Shown: piece by piece, positions 1 through 7,505 of the stretch | Layout: the number at the start of each line of letters is the position of its first letter | Position numbering within the stretch: position 1 is the stretch's first letter | DNA from: Gammaproteobacteria bacterium | Lineage (GTDB): Bacteria > Pseudomonadota > Gammaproteobacteria > UBA4575 | Direction of reading: 5' to 3' | DNA: 11,139 bases | Assembly (NCBI GenBank): GCA_028281205.1 | Contig: JANQKJ010000326.1 | Location: 1-11,139, forward strand | Made by a program: the position numbers and the translations under genes | The notes under the pieces: generated by a model | What the model saw: only the letters and a program-made list of their open reading frames with translations | Told to the model about the DNA's origin: nothing | The model's database searches: none

Positions 1-104
1 TATATGGTCGAACTAATTTACCCTGTGTAGTATGCGCACAGCCATTACGTTCAATCAAACAAGGTCAGCGTACAACAACTTATTGTACTCAATGCCAACA
101 CTAA
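1..104 (+). CDS. mutM: Formamidopyrimidine-DNA glycosylase (Fpg/MutM), C-terminal fragment
   Basis: Only the 3' end is in the window. The frame beginning at base 3 encodes 33 residues before the TAA at 102-104. It starts with YGRTNLPC and carries four cysteines in the spacing CxxC-x16-CxxC (fragment residues 8, 11, 28, 31), followed by QH at the end. This is the C-terminal zinc finger of Fpg/MutM, and the segment GQRTTTYC corresponds to the family's conserved GQRSTxxC hairpin, whose arginine inserts into DNA. The complete enzyme excises 8-oxoguanine and formamidopyrimidines in base-excision repair. The catalytic N-terminal proline and the H2TH domain lie to the left of the window. The gene converges with ggt, with only 3 bp between the two stop codons. 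Proximity to coaD is common for mutM in gammaproteobacteria and supports the call. Confidence 0.9.
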   Translation, partial: YGRTNLPCVVCAQPLRSIKQGQRTTTYCTQCQH

Positions 105-107
105 CTA

Positions 108-1763
108 TTAATGAACAATCGCTATGCCTTCGCCACGAGGATCAGAAGCTGCATCAAGCAGGCTATTTTCTTTATCCCAAATAATGGCTTGCATATTTCC
201 ATAACGACGTGAAAGTTCTTTTAGCTGATGCCCTTTATCGGCTAATTGCTTTTGTTCTAATGGTGTTAGGGCATCTTGTTCAAACTGTATTTCATCCGGC
301 AAATACTGGTGGTGAAACCTGCGTTGGTTAACAATTTCATTTGCATTCGCGCCTTGTTGATATCTCAATATCGCAAGAGCAAGCATGCTAATAATACGGC
401 TACCGCCAGGTGTGCCAACTATCAATGTACGTTTTTCATCACGCACAAACAAAGGTGTCATACTGGACAGCATACGCTTACCAGGCTCAATTGAGTTCGC
501 TTGCGAACCTACCAAGCCCCAAACATTAGCCACACCCCCAGCCATGGAAAAATCATCCATCTCATCATTTAACAACACGCCGGTACCGGGTGCGACAAAA
601 CCACTGCCAAATGGATAATTAATTGATAATGTCGCCGCCACATAATTCCCCTCACTATCCAGCACAGAAAAATGCGTGGTGTCTTCACCTTGTTGATTAT
701 GTAATGTAGCTAACTGCTTACTGCTACTCGCTTGTTTAGGATCAAAGTCTTTAAATTTATTTTTTGCATAACTTTTAGATAGTAGTCGCTGCATGGGTAT
801 ATCAGTAAACGCTGGATCTCCTAAGTAAATAGCACGATCTTGGTAGGCACGTCGCATAGCTTCAACTACTTTGTGTATCGAGGCTACTTGTTGCAAATCT
901 ACTGCTGCGTCATTTTCCAGCATAGATAGAATTTGCGTAATTACTACACCACCAGAAGTAGGCGGTGGCGGCATAACAATTTGTGCATCATGAAACTGCG
1001 TAGTAATTGGTGCACGTACTTTTACTTGATAGTTTTGTAAGTCCTGTAAATGCCAAATCCCTCCTGCTTGTTGGGTACCCTTAACTAATAATTGCGCCAC
1101 TATGCCTTTATAAAAAACATCTGCACCTTGCTCGGCGATTAACGTGAGTGTATTAGCCAAATCATATTGACGCAGTAAGTAACCCGGCTCTGGCACTTGG
1201 TTGTTATCAAGAAAAATAGCACGCGCGCTTTCTGATGCAGTTAACGCTTGTTTTCTTAACTCAGCTAACCTTGAATAATGTGGGCCTACTCTAAAACCAT
1301 GCTTTGCATAATTAATTGCTGGCTGTAAACTTTGGTACAAAGTAAGTCTGCCATGCTGCTTGGATATTATATCCAGCGCAGCAATAACCCCAGGGATACC
1401 AGCCGCTAACGGGCCATCAATGGATTTGCGAGTAAGTTTGCCCTGTGCATCCAAGTACATATCCTTGGTCGCAGCCAGCGGCGCTACTTCACGCCCGTCA
1501 ATGACAATGTCACGTTTAAGCTTTGCATCATGCAACAGCCAAAAACCGCCACCACCAATGCCACTGCCAAATGGTTCAACAACGGCTAAAGCAGCACTGA
1601 TCGCCACAGCCGCATCAAATGCATTGCCGCCTGCTTGTAGTATTTCTTCGCCCGCTTGACTTGCTAATGGATGAGCAGTTGCAATCGCATATCTAGAATT
1701 GCTTTCTTCGGCTTTAAGCGCAACTACACTTATAAGAAATATAACAGCACAACGCAGCAACAT
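108..1763 (-). CDS. ggt: Gamma-glutamyltranspeptidase precursor
   Basis: 551 residues, close to the usual 550-590. It cleaves or transfers the gamma-glutamyl group of glutathione and related peptides, normally in the periplasm. Residues 1-19 form a signal peptide (basic start, hydrophobic core, probable cleavage after ALKA). The proenzyme self-cleaves before a threonine that becomes the N-terminal nucleophile of the small subunit; here that is Thr362 in DTTHFSVLD, giving a large subunit of roughly 340 residues and a small one of 190. Other expected residues are present: Arg91 in DGREVAP (binds the substrate carboxylate), the acidic pair in NDEMDDF (399-405), the oxyanion serines 433-434 in LSSM, and the PGGSR loop (452-456). 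The lid-loop region after MDDF is present, as in the E. coli enzyme. It is last in the leftward operon, starting 4 nt after the ferredoxin stop, with GAAGGG about 8 nt before the ATG as ribosome binding site. Confidence 0.95.
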   Translation of the reverse strand: MLLRCAVIFLISVVALKAEESNSRYAIATAHPLASQAGEEILQAGGNAFDAAVAISAALAVVEPFGSGIGGGGFWLLHDAKLKRDIVIDGREVAPLAATKDMYLDAQGKLTRKSIDGPLAAGIPGVIAALDIISKQHGRLTLYQSLQPAINYAKHGFRVGPHYSRLAELRKQALTASESARAIFLDNNQVPEPGYLLRQYDLANTLTLIAEQGADVFYKGIVAQLLVKGTQQAGGIWHLQDLQNYQVKVRAPITTQFHDAQIVMPPPPTSGGVVITQILSMLENDAAVDLQQVASIHKVVEAMRRAYQDRAIYLGDPAFTDIPMQRLLSKSYAKNKFKDFDPKQASSSKQLATLHNQQGEDTTHFSVLDSEGNYVAATLSINYPFGSGFVAPGTGVLLNDEMDDFSMAGGVANVWGLVGSQANSIEPGKRMLSSMTPLFVRDEKRTLIVGTPGGSRIISMLALAILRYQQGANANEIVNQRRFHHQYLPDEIQFEQDALTPLEQKQLADKGHQLKELSRRYGNMQAIIWDKENSLLDAASDPRGEGIAIVH

Positions 1764-1767
1764 TTAA

Positions 1768-2016
1768 TCAACCCTTCATTAAAGCTTTATATTTAAGTTC
1801 CAGCTGTTGCTTAGTTTCTTTATGCTCAGGATCAATGAGTATGCAATCGACTGGACACACTTCTACACATTGCGGCACATCAAAATGTCCGACGCATTCA
1901 GTGCATTGTTGCCATCGAATTTGATAAATTTCTTCGCCTTCAAAAATTGCATCATTTGGGCACTCTGGCTCACACACATCACAGTTAATGCATTCGTCAG
2001 TAATATATAGTGCCAT
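1768..2016 (-). CDS. fdx: 2[4Fe-4S] ferredoxin, Allochromatium/YfhL type
   Basis: 82 residues, a small cytoplasmic electron carrier with two low-potential [4Fe-4S] clusters. The cysteines read C9xxC12xxC15xxxC19P and C38xxC41x8C50xxxC54P. The eight-residue loop between the second and third cysteines of the second motif, plus a charged C-terminal extension after residue 62, distinguish the Alvin/YfhL ferredoxins from clostridial ones, and the length matches that family. A ninth cysteine at position 58 is also typical. The redox partner cannot be inferred from the sequence. The gene lies 30 nt downstream of coaD and 4 nt upstream of ggt. A ferredoxin between coaD and ggt is, from memory, also the Pseudomonas arrangement. 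No strong Shine-Dalgarno is visible, so it may depend on coupling to the upstream genes. Confidence 0.93.
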   Translation of the reverse strand: MALYITDECINCDVCEPECPNDAIFEGEEIYQIRWQQCTECVGHFDVPQCVEVCPVDCILIDPEHKETKQQLELKYKALMKG

Positions 2017-2046
2017 TGTTTGTACCAGTTAAATACTAAACTGTTA

Positions 2047-2529
2047 TTATTTCGCAAACTTGGCTTTTAATGCTAGCTCCACTTCGGGATGGACAAATTT
2101 TGAAATCTCGCCCCCCAAAGAGGCAACTTCACGTACAATGCTTGATGAAATAAAAGAAAACTGTTCGGCTGGAGTTAAGAAAATTGACTCTAGGGTAGGA
2201 TCTAAATGCCGATTAATACTTGCCAGTTGAAATTCAAATTCAAAATCTGATACCGCACGCAATCCTCTTAAAACTGCAACCGCTCCTTTATTACGCGCGA
2301 ACTCTACTAGTAAGCCATCAAAGCCACATACTTTGACGTTATCTAAATCTTCAAACACTTTATTCGCCAAATCAACTCTTTCCGGCAAATTAAATACAGG
2401 TGCTTTTTGTGGGCTTGCAGCTATACCAACGACTACTTGATCAAACACATGCAATGCACGGCGCACAAGATCTGTATGGCCATGCGTGATTGGATCAAAT
2501 GTTCCTGGGTATACTGCAATTTTTGGCAT
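2047..2529 (-). CDS. coaD: Phosphopantetheine adenylyltransferase
   Basis: 160 residues, the standard length. It transfers AMP from ATP to 4'-phosphopantetheine to give dephospho-CoA, the penultimate step of coenzyme A synthesis in the cytoplasm. The nucleotidyltransferase signature is at the N-terminus: PGTFDPITHGH at 8-18, with Thr10 and His18 as ATP-binding and catalytic residues. Lys42, the RGLR motif at 88-91 and ISSSIVRE at 127-134 (equivalent to the ISSTxVRE motif) complete the active site. It starts with ATG 21 nt after the rsmD stop. rsmD-coaD is one of the most conserved gene pairs in bacteria, so the assignment is secure. The Shine-Dalgarno is weak. Confidence 0.97.
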   Translation of the reverse strand: MPKIAVYPGTFDPITHGHTDLVRRALHVFDQVVVGIAASPQKAPVFNLPERVDLANKVFEDLDNVKVCGFDGLLVEFARNKGAVAVLRGLRAVSDFEFEFQLASINRHLDPTLESIFLTPAEQFSFISSSIVREVASLGGEISKFVHPEVELALKAKFAK

Positions 2530-2550
2530 ATTTCTAAAGTAGTTACATGG

Positions 2551-3144
2551 CTATTCTACTGCTAATAAGCCATATTCTACTTCACCTGCCTTTGACTGTC
2601 GCTGCCAGCACCAGCCCGACGGTACACAAGCGGTGGATGTTTTTGCGAAAAATTCTGCATACACCACTCCGTTAGGCTTGAGTAGTTGTTTGTTATCAAT
2701 CTGGCTGAGAAGATCTAAGGGATGTAATTTTGAAAATGGCGGATCCAGAAAGATAATATCGAATGCCTGCTCCAGTTGCTGTAGATAATGTAACCCATTG
2801 TCACAAAACACTTGTATTTCATCTTCAGCTTGCAACTTGCTAAGCTGTTGAGACAGTAACTGCACTACGCGCGGATCCTTATCCACTAGAACTGCTGAAC
2901 TTGCTCCTCTAGATACCGCTTCAATACCTAGCGCCCCGCTGCCAGCAAATAAATCCAGACACTGACTTCCAACAATACTAGCTTGTAGCCAATTAAACAG
3001 AGTTTCTCTAACCCGGCTAGGTGTCGGCCTAAGGTCGTCTTCCAGTAGCACTGGAAGTTTAGTGCCGCGCCATCGCCCGGCTAAGATTTTGATCTGTTGG
3101 GGCGCTGACGCAAGTTTATGCGTCTTCTTTTGCTGTTTGCTCAC
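2551..3144 (-). CDS. rsmD: 16S rRNA (guanine966-N2)-methyltransferase
   Basis: 197 residues, the family length. It uses S-adenosylmethionine to methylate G966 of 16S rRNA on assembled 30S particles. Visible motifs are the basic IKILAGRWRGTKLPV strand (18-32), RPTPSRVRETLFNWL (39-53), SAM-binding motif I DLFAGSGALG (64-73), an acidic residue after the next strand (VDKD, 87-90) and catalytic DPPF (134-137). The start is a GTG at 3142-3144, inside the 3' end of the upstream M16 gene (29-nt overlap). No ATG or GTG lies between it and the conserved N-terminal strand, so GTG is the most likely start. A short TAGG about 5 nt upstream may serve as ribosome binding site. The overlap suggests translational coupling to the peptidase gene. 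Confidence 0.95.
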   Translation of the reverse strand: MSKQQKKTHKLASAPQQIKILAGRWRGTKLPVLLEDDLRPTPSRVRETLFNWLQASIVGSQCLDLFAGSGALGIEAVSRGASSAVLVDKDPRVVQLLSQQLSKLQAEDEIQVFCDNGLHYLQQLEQAFDIIFLDPPFSKLHPLDLLSQIDNKQLLKPNGVVYAEFFAKTSTACVPSGWCWQRQSKAGEVEYGLLAVE

Positions 3145-4453
3145 TGCCTACAACAACAGTCACAAATGAATCTAAATTCATATGCTTTCGAAAGGCCTGT
3201 TTTACGTCATCAAGTGTAACTTGTTCAATATTTTTCCTAAAATCGTTTAAGTAGGTAAGAGGTAAATTGTAATAACCAATCAAGGATAAATAGCCCAAAA
3301 TATCTTTATTACTGTCAACTCTTAATGGAAAGCCATTGATAATATTTTGTTTACTTAGAGTAAGTTCTTCTTGGGTAGGGCCATGTTCAATAAATTCTGC
3401 CAGTACTTTTTGTGAAACCTCAATCGCCTCAGTGGCTTGATCAACGCGTGTTTGCAGTCCAAGCATGAAAGGGCCTTGTTGCTGATAAGGCAAGAAGTAA
3501 CTGTATACACTATACGACAACCCTCGATTACTACGCACCTCTTTTATTAAACGAGAGGTGAAACCGCCGCCACCTAATACATGGTTGCCGACATACAAAT
3601 TAAAGTAATCCGGATTGCCACGTTCTATACCTATTTGCCCCATGCGTACATGTGCTTGCTGGGATGGGAAATCAATCAGCTTACTTTGTAGTAAAGATGG
3701 CTGCACTGCAGTTAGCTTGCTCAGCTGCTCACCTTCAGGTAAGGCCTGGTCAATTTTATTCGCTATGGCCTCAGCTTGATTGCGAGATACGTCACCTACA
3801 ATTGCTAACACTGCACTACTGGAACCAATATGCTTAGCATGAAATTGCTTAATATTTTTTAAGCTAATATTTTTTACACTTTCCTTAGTACCCATACTTG
3901 GCTGCGCATAAGGATGTTGTTGGTATAACGCTTGGAAAAATGTTCGACTCACAATACTGCCAGGACGTTGATCGCTATCCTCCAAAGAGATTAACAGTCG
4001 TTTCTTTTCTCTAGCAAAATCTTGTTTTGGGAAGGAAGGTTGTGTGACCACATTAATATATAAATCCAATGCATTATCAAATAATTCCTTATCAGACAAA
4101 CTACGCAATGTCGCACTCGATCTATCCAGGTCAACACTAACACCAAACTGTGCACCCACATCCTCAAACTTGGAGGCCACATCATCAGCGCTTAGTTTGC
4201 CAGTACCTTTATCCATCAACGCATGCATCATGGAGGACAATCCAGGCATGTCCCCATCCCTTACACTGCCCGCATCAAAGTTAAGCGCAATATCTATAAT
4301 CGGGAGTTCAGGTGCATTAACATAGAGTACTTTAATGCCATTGTTTGTATGCCAGGTATTTATTTCAGGCAAGGCATAACTGACTGATGCAAACAAACTA
4401 GTGCTTACAAATAAAACCAATAATCCAAATCTTTTTAACTTACTGTGTATCAT
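3116..4453 (-). CDS. M16 family peptidase homologue lacking the zinc-binding motif (probable non-catalytic subunit)
   Basis: 445 residues with an N-terminal signal peptide (basic start, hydrophobic residues about 9-22, probable cleavage near SYA), so exported to the periplasm. The fold is M16: an N-terminal domain from about residue 30 and a C-terminal M16 domain with GGGGFTSRL (294-302) and RGLSY (310-314), the Arg/Tyr region that binds substrate in the partner active site. The zinc motif HxxEH is destroyed. The segment GLSSMMHALMDKGT (71-84) aligns with GVSHALEHMMFKGT of the neighbouring gene, and the three ligand/catalytic positions are Ser74, His77 and Ala78. In family M16B such inactive subunits pair with an active one, as in mitochondrial processing peptidase. 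The ATG follows directly on the TAA of the active homologue with no gap, which supports co-translation and a heterodimer. The physiological substrate is unknown. Confidence 0.9.
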   Translation of the reverse strand: MIHSKLKRFGLLVLFVSTSLFASVSYALPEINTWHTNNGIKVLYVNAPELPIIDIALNFDAGSVRDGDMPGLSSMMHALMDKGTGKLSADDVASKFEDVGAQFGVSVDLDRSSATLRSLSDKELFDNALDLYINVVTQPSFPKQDFAREKKRLLISLEDSDQRPGSIVSRTFFQALYQQHPYAQPSMGTKESVKNISLKNIKQFHAKHIGSSSAVLAIVGDVSRNQAEAIANKIDQALPEGEQLSKLTAVQPSLLQSKLIDFPSQQAHVRMGQIGIERGNPDYFNLYVGNHVLGGGGFTSRLIKEVRSNRGLSYSVYSYFLPYQQQGPFMLGLQTRVDQATEAIEVSQKVLAEFIEHGPTQEELTLSKQNIINGFPLRVDSNKDILGYLSLIGYYNLPLTYLNDFRKNIEQVTLDDVKQAFRKHMNLDSFVTVVVGSEQTAKEDA

Positions 4454-5797
4454 TTATTTAGTACCAAACTCTTCTTGCTCTAATGGTGTTAAATAAGCAA
4501 CGGTTTTATAATCATCAATAAAATATTTATTTGCTACTGACTGAATATCCTCGGCTGTTACAGCTTGAACATTTTCAGCATAGCTATTCATTGTTTCCCA
4601 GCCCAAACCAACTGTTTCTAGCGAGCCAATTATGTATGCTTGCCGTTGGATAGAATCTTGTTGATAGATTTCACTAGCCACAACCTGAGCCTTTACCCGT
4701 TTGAGTTCCTGTTCACTTACCAGCTCAGTTTTGAATTTATCGATTTCACCAATGATAGCCTGCTCTAATTCAGCCAATGTTTTATTAGCATTTGGTGTGC
4801 CATCAAATAAAAACATGTTATTGCGCGCCGTATACAAACTATAACCAGCGCCTGCACTAGCTGCGATTTCTTGTCCTCGAACTAAATTCTTACTTAAACG
4901 TGAACTGCGGCCACCATCAAGAATACCTGCCAATACATGCAATGCGTATGCTTCCCGCTTATCTTCTATAGTTTTAAGAGATGGCACTTTGTAGCCTAGG
5001 ATCATGTAGGGAAGCTTGGCAATTGCTTTCACTTCGACGCGACGTTCACCCACCTGCCTTGGTTCTATGCGTGGTTTAAGTGTCGCTACATCGCGTTGCG
5101 GAATAACGCCGTAATATTTTTCTGCCAGTGAAAACACATCTTGTGCTTTTACGTCACCAACCACAACTAAAGTTGCATTATTTGGCATATACCAATCCTG
5201 GTACCATTGGCGCAGGTCAGAAACCTGCATGTTATCCAGATCATTCATCCATCCAATGACAGGATGTTGATAAGGACTAGTGTTATATGCGGCAGCATTA
5301 AACTGCTCATAAGTTAACGAATTAGGATTATCTTCGGTACGTAAGCGTCTTTCCTCTTTGACAACTTCAATTTCTTTTTTGAATTCATGCTCGTCTAGCG
5401 TTAAGTGTGCCATGCGATCAGATTCAAGCTCGAAACTAGTTTCCAGTTTGGACACATCGAGCAATTGGAAATAGGCGGTGAAATCACGGCTAGTAAATGC
5501 GTTATCACGCGCACCGACTCCGGCCAAGATTTTCGAGAACTTTCCGACAGGAATTTTAGGTGTGCCTTTAAACATCATATGCTCTAATGCATGTGATACA
5601 CCAGTTACTCCACCATATTCACTTGCCGACCCCACTTTATACCAAACCTGTGCCGTCGCTACTGGAGCACGGTGATCTTCTTTAACAACCACCTTAAGAC
5701 CATTTTTTAGGGTTTTTTCATGCACCGATGCGTTTGCTGCCGGCAGCAATAAAATACAAACGATCAGACATTTTATTGATAAGATAACTTTCTTCAT
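4454..5797 (-). CDS. Periplasmic M16 family zinc peptidase (catalytic)
   Basis: 447 residues. A signal peptide spans about 1-23 (MKK start, hydrophobic core, likely cleavage after ANA), so the enzyme should act in the periplasm. The inverted zinc motif HALEH is intact (His69, Glu72, His73), and the third zinc ligand is a glutamate in VVKEERR, about 75 residues downstream (Glu148 or 149). The C-terminal M16 domain carries GGRSSRLSKNLV, and the protein has the two-domain size of M16B enzymes. It probably forms the active half of a dimer with the zinc-less homologue immediately downstream. It is first in the leftward six-gene block and diverges from ftsY across 114 bp that must contain its promoter. 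Peptidase family and location are firm; the natural substrate cannot be deduced. Confidence 0.93.
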   Translation of the reverse strand: MKKVILSIKCLIVCILLLPAANASVHEKTLKNGLKVVVKEDHRAPVATAQVWYKVGSASEYGGVTGVSHALEHMMFKGTPKIPVGKFSKILAGVGARDNAFTSRDFTAYFQLLDVSKLETSFELESDRMAHLTLDEHEFKKEIEVVKEERRLRTEDNPNSLTYEQFNAAAYNTSPYQHPVIGWMNDLDNMQVSDLRQWYQDWYMPNNATLVVVGDVKAQDVFSLAEKYYGVIPQRDVATLKPRIEPRQVGERRVEVKAIAKLPYMILGYKVPSLKTIEDKREAYALHVLAGILDGGRSSRLSKNLVRGQEIAASAGAGYSLYTARNNMFLFDGTPNANKTLAELEQAIIGEIDKFKTELVSEQELKRVKAQVVASEIYQQDSIQRQAYIIGSLETVGLGWETMNSYAENVQAVTAEDIQSVANKYFIDDYKTVAYLTPLEQEEFGTK

Positions 5798-5911
5798 TCG
5801 CTTATGTTAACAATGGTTACGTTACGCTAAGATCAGTCTCATATGACAATCTAACAAGTACTTCGTTCACCCATAAGCATAGCATCATTCCCTTCACCAC
5901 AATGTAAGTAT
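5798..5911. promoter_or_regulatory. Divergent promoter region between the M16 operon and ftsYEX
   Basis: These 114 bp separate the start codons of two oppositely directed operons and must hold both promoters. I found no convincing -35/-10 pair with 16-18 bp spacing on either strand, only isolated AT-rich hexamers such as CATAAG at 5872. A short direct repeat GTTAC-GTTAC occurs at 5816-5825. The ftsY reading frame stays open upstream of its ATG only as far as a TAA at 5852-5854 and contains no earlier ATG or GTG. The promoter assignment rests on position alone. Confidence 0.4.
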
Positions 5912-6832
5912 ATGACTGACCAAAATTTGTTCGACCGCCTTAAATTAGGCTTAACTAAAACAAGACATGTACTTGCTGATGGCATACAAGAGGATTCCTC
6001 ACGTCCAATCGATGAAGTTATCACAGAAATAGAAGATGGCTTATTAATGGCAGATGTAGGTATAGAAACTACTGATAAACTTATCACTCAACTGAAAGTA
6101 CTAATAGATAAGCAAAAAGCACCACTTGATATCCCTTCACTGTTAGGCGATTGCATTTTCGATTTACTACAGCCATGCAACCAACCCATGTTGCTGGGTA
6201 GGGTTAAGCCGTTTTCAATCTTAGTCGTGGGTGTTAACGGTGCTGGCAAAACTACGACTATAGGTAAATTAGCCAGACGACTTAAAAAGAATCGAAAATC
6301 TGTCATGTTAGCGGCAGGTGATACTTTTCGTGCTGCGGCTGTTGAACAGTTAATTACTTGGGGTGAACGTAATGATATCCCAGTAGTTTCTCAGGCAACC
6401 GGTGCTGATAGTGCCTCAGTTATCTTTGATGCACTTGAGTCGGCTAGAGCACGCAATATTGATGTGTTAATTGCCGATACTGCGGGCCGCCTGCACACAC
6501 AAAACGACTTGATGACTGAATTAGAGAAAGTTAAACGTGTCATGACAAAGATTGATAGTGATGCACCGCATGAAACTTTACTCGTGTTAGATGCAAGCAT
6601 GGGACAAAATGCACTTAAGCAGGCGGAAGAATTTCATCACTCAATGAATGTTTCGGGCTTATGTATTACCAAGTTAGATGGCACCGCAAAGGGTGGTGTA
6701 GTTTTAGCAATTGCTGACAAATTAGGCCTGCCAATACGCTACATCGGTGTTGGTGAAGGTATTGAGGATTTACAAGTATTTGATGCCAAAGAATTTACAT
6801 CGGCATTAGTCGGTCGAGAAATCAACCCATAG
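5912..6832 (+). CDS. ftsY: Signal recognition particle receptor FtsY (NG domain form)
   Basis: 306 residues. This SRP-type GTPase docks Ffh-ribosome complexes at the inner membrane for co-translational insertion of membrane proteins. Residues 1-25 form an amphipathic basic helix (LFDRLKLGLTKTR) matching the membrane-binding helix that precedes the N domain. The N domain runs to about 95. The G domain contains GVNGAGKT (107-114), AGDTFRAAAVEQL (135-147, including the insertion-box element), DTAGR (189-193), TKLD (253-256) and the closing GVGEG (279-283). The protein lacks the long acidic A domain of E. coli FtsY (497 residues). No earlier in-frame start exists before the upstream stop at 5852, so this is not a mis-called start. 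It is first in ftsY-ftsE-ftsX, with ftsE 7 nt downstream. Only a weak GTAAG precedes the ATG. Confidence 0.96.
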   Translation: MTDQNLFDRLKLGLTKTRHVLADGIQEDSSRPIDEVITEIEDGLLMADVGIETTDKLITQLKVLIDKQKAPLDIPSLLGDCIFDLLQPCNQPMLLGRVKPFSILVVGVNGAGKTTTIGKLARRLKKNRKSVMLAAGDTFRAAAVEQLITWGERNDIPVVSQATGADSASVIFDALESARARNIDVLIADTAGRLHTQNDLMTELEKVKRVMTKIDSDAPHETLLVLDASMGQNALKQAEEFHHSMNVSGLCITKLDGTAKGGVVLAIADKLGLPIRYIGVGEGIEDLQVFDAKEFTSALVGREINP

Positions 6833-6839
6833 ACTATTA

Positions 6840-7490
6840 ATGATTCGCTTACAAAATATTTGTAAACGCTACCCAGAGAGCGGCGAAGTATTAAGCCAAG
6901 TTAACCTGCAGTTAGATGATGGTGAAATGTGTTTTCTTACCGGCCCATCTGGTTCAGGTAAAAGTACCTTACTTAAAATCATCGCACTTATCGAACAACC
7001 TACGCGCGGCAAACTTTATTTCGAACAAAAAAATGTTACTGCCATTAATAAAGCGCGTATATCTAATTTTCGCAAACAAATGGGCCTAGTTTTTCAAGAT
7101 CATCGTTTATTGAATGACCGTAATGTATTTGAGAATATTGCCTTACCTTTGCGTATTAACGGATTTAACCCAAAAGATATTCCACGTCGTGTAAGGGCTG
7201 CGCTCGATAAGGTTGGTCTTTTAAATAAAGAAAAAGCTAAACCTATTTCCTTATCTGGCGGCGAACAACAGCGTGTAGGAATTGCACGCGCAATCGTACA
7301 CCGACCACGTTTATTACTAGCAGATGAGCCTACTGGTAATCTCGACCCAGCACTGTCAGAAGATATTATGCAATTATTTGTTGACTTTAATCAGGTAGGT
7401 GTAACCGCGCTAATTGCCAGTCATAACGTTAACTTAATCCAACGTTTCAATAAACGTATCCTAACCTTAGATAATGGACAGCTTGCGTAG
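6840..7490 (+). CDS. ftsE: Cell division ATP-binding protein FtsE
   Basis: 216 residues, near the E. coli length. This is the ABC-type ATPase of the FtsEX complex, which binds FtsX on the cytoplasmic face and controls activation of periplasmic peptidoglycan hydrolases during septation. All ABC elements are intact: Walker A GPSGSGKST (35-43), Q-loop Gln86 in VFQDHRLL, signature LSGGEQQ (138-144), Walker B LLLADE with Glu163, D-loop after GNLDP, and His195 in ASHN. The Q-loop sequence FQDHRLLNDRNVFEN is typical of FtsE rather than of a transporter ATPase. The gene starts 7 nt after ftsY and shows no recognisable Shine-Dalgarno, so it probably relies on translational coupling. Confidence 0.96.
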   Translation: MIRLQNICKRYPESGEVLSQVNLQLDDGEMCFLTGPSGSGKSTLLKIIALIEQPTRGKLYFEQKNVTAINKARISNFRKQMGLVFQDHRLLNDRNVFENIALPLRINGFNPKDIPRRVRAALDKVGLLNKEKAKPISLSGGEQQRVGIARAIVHRPRLLLADEPTGNLDPALSEDIMQLFVDFNQVGVTALIASHNVNLIQRFNKRILTLDNGQLA

Positions 7491-7505
7491 GTTAATAAAT
7501 CAGTT

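Noticed and set aside
1360..1659. 99-codon open frame on the plus strand opposite ggt
   Set aside because: Low-complexity Ala/Ser/Pro-rich translation antisense to the conserved N-terminal part of ggt; a shadow frame.
4044..4325. 93-codon open frame on the plus strand opposite the M16 homologue
   Set aside because: It lies antisense within a well-conserved peptidase gene, and its translation shows no recognisable domain.
3116..4453. Loss of the M16 zinc motif as a pseudogene or sequencing error
   Set aside because: The frame is full length with signal peptide and C-terminal motifs intact, and the motif is altered by several separate substitutions rather than a frameshift. Inactive M16 partners are well known.
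5851..6087. 78-codon minus-strand frame overlapping the start of ftsY and the divergent region
   Set aside because: Serine-rich translation antisense to ftsY with no domain; it would also occupy the only promoter space of two operons.
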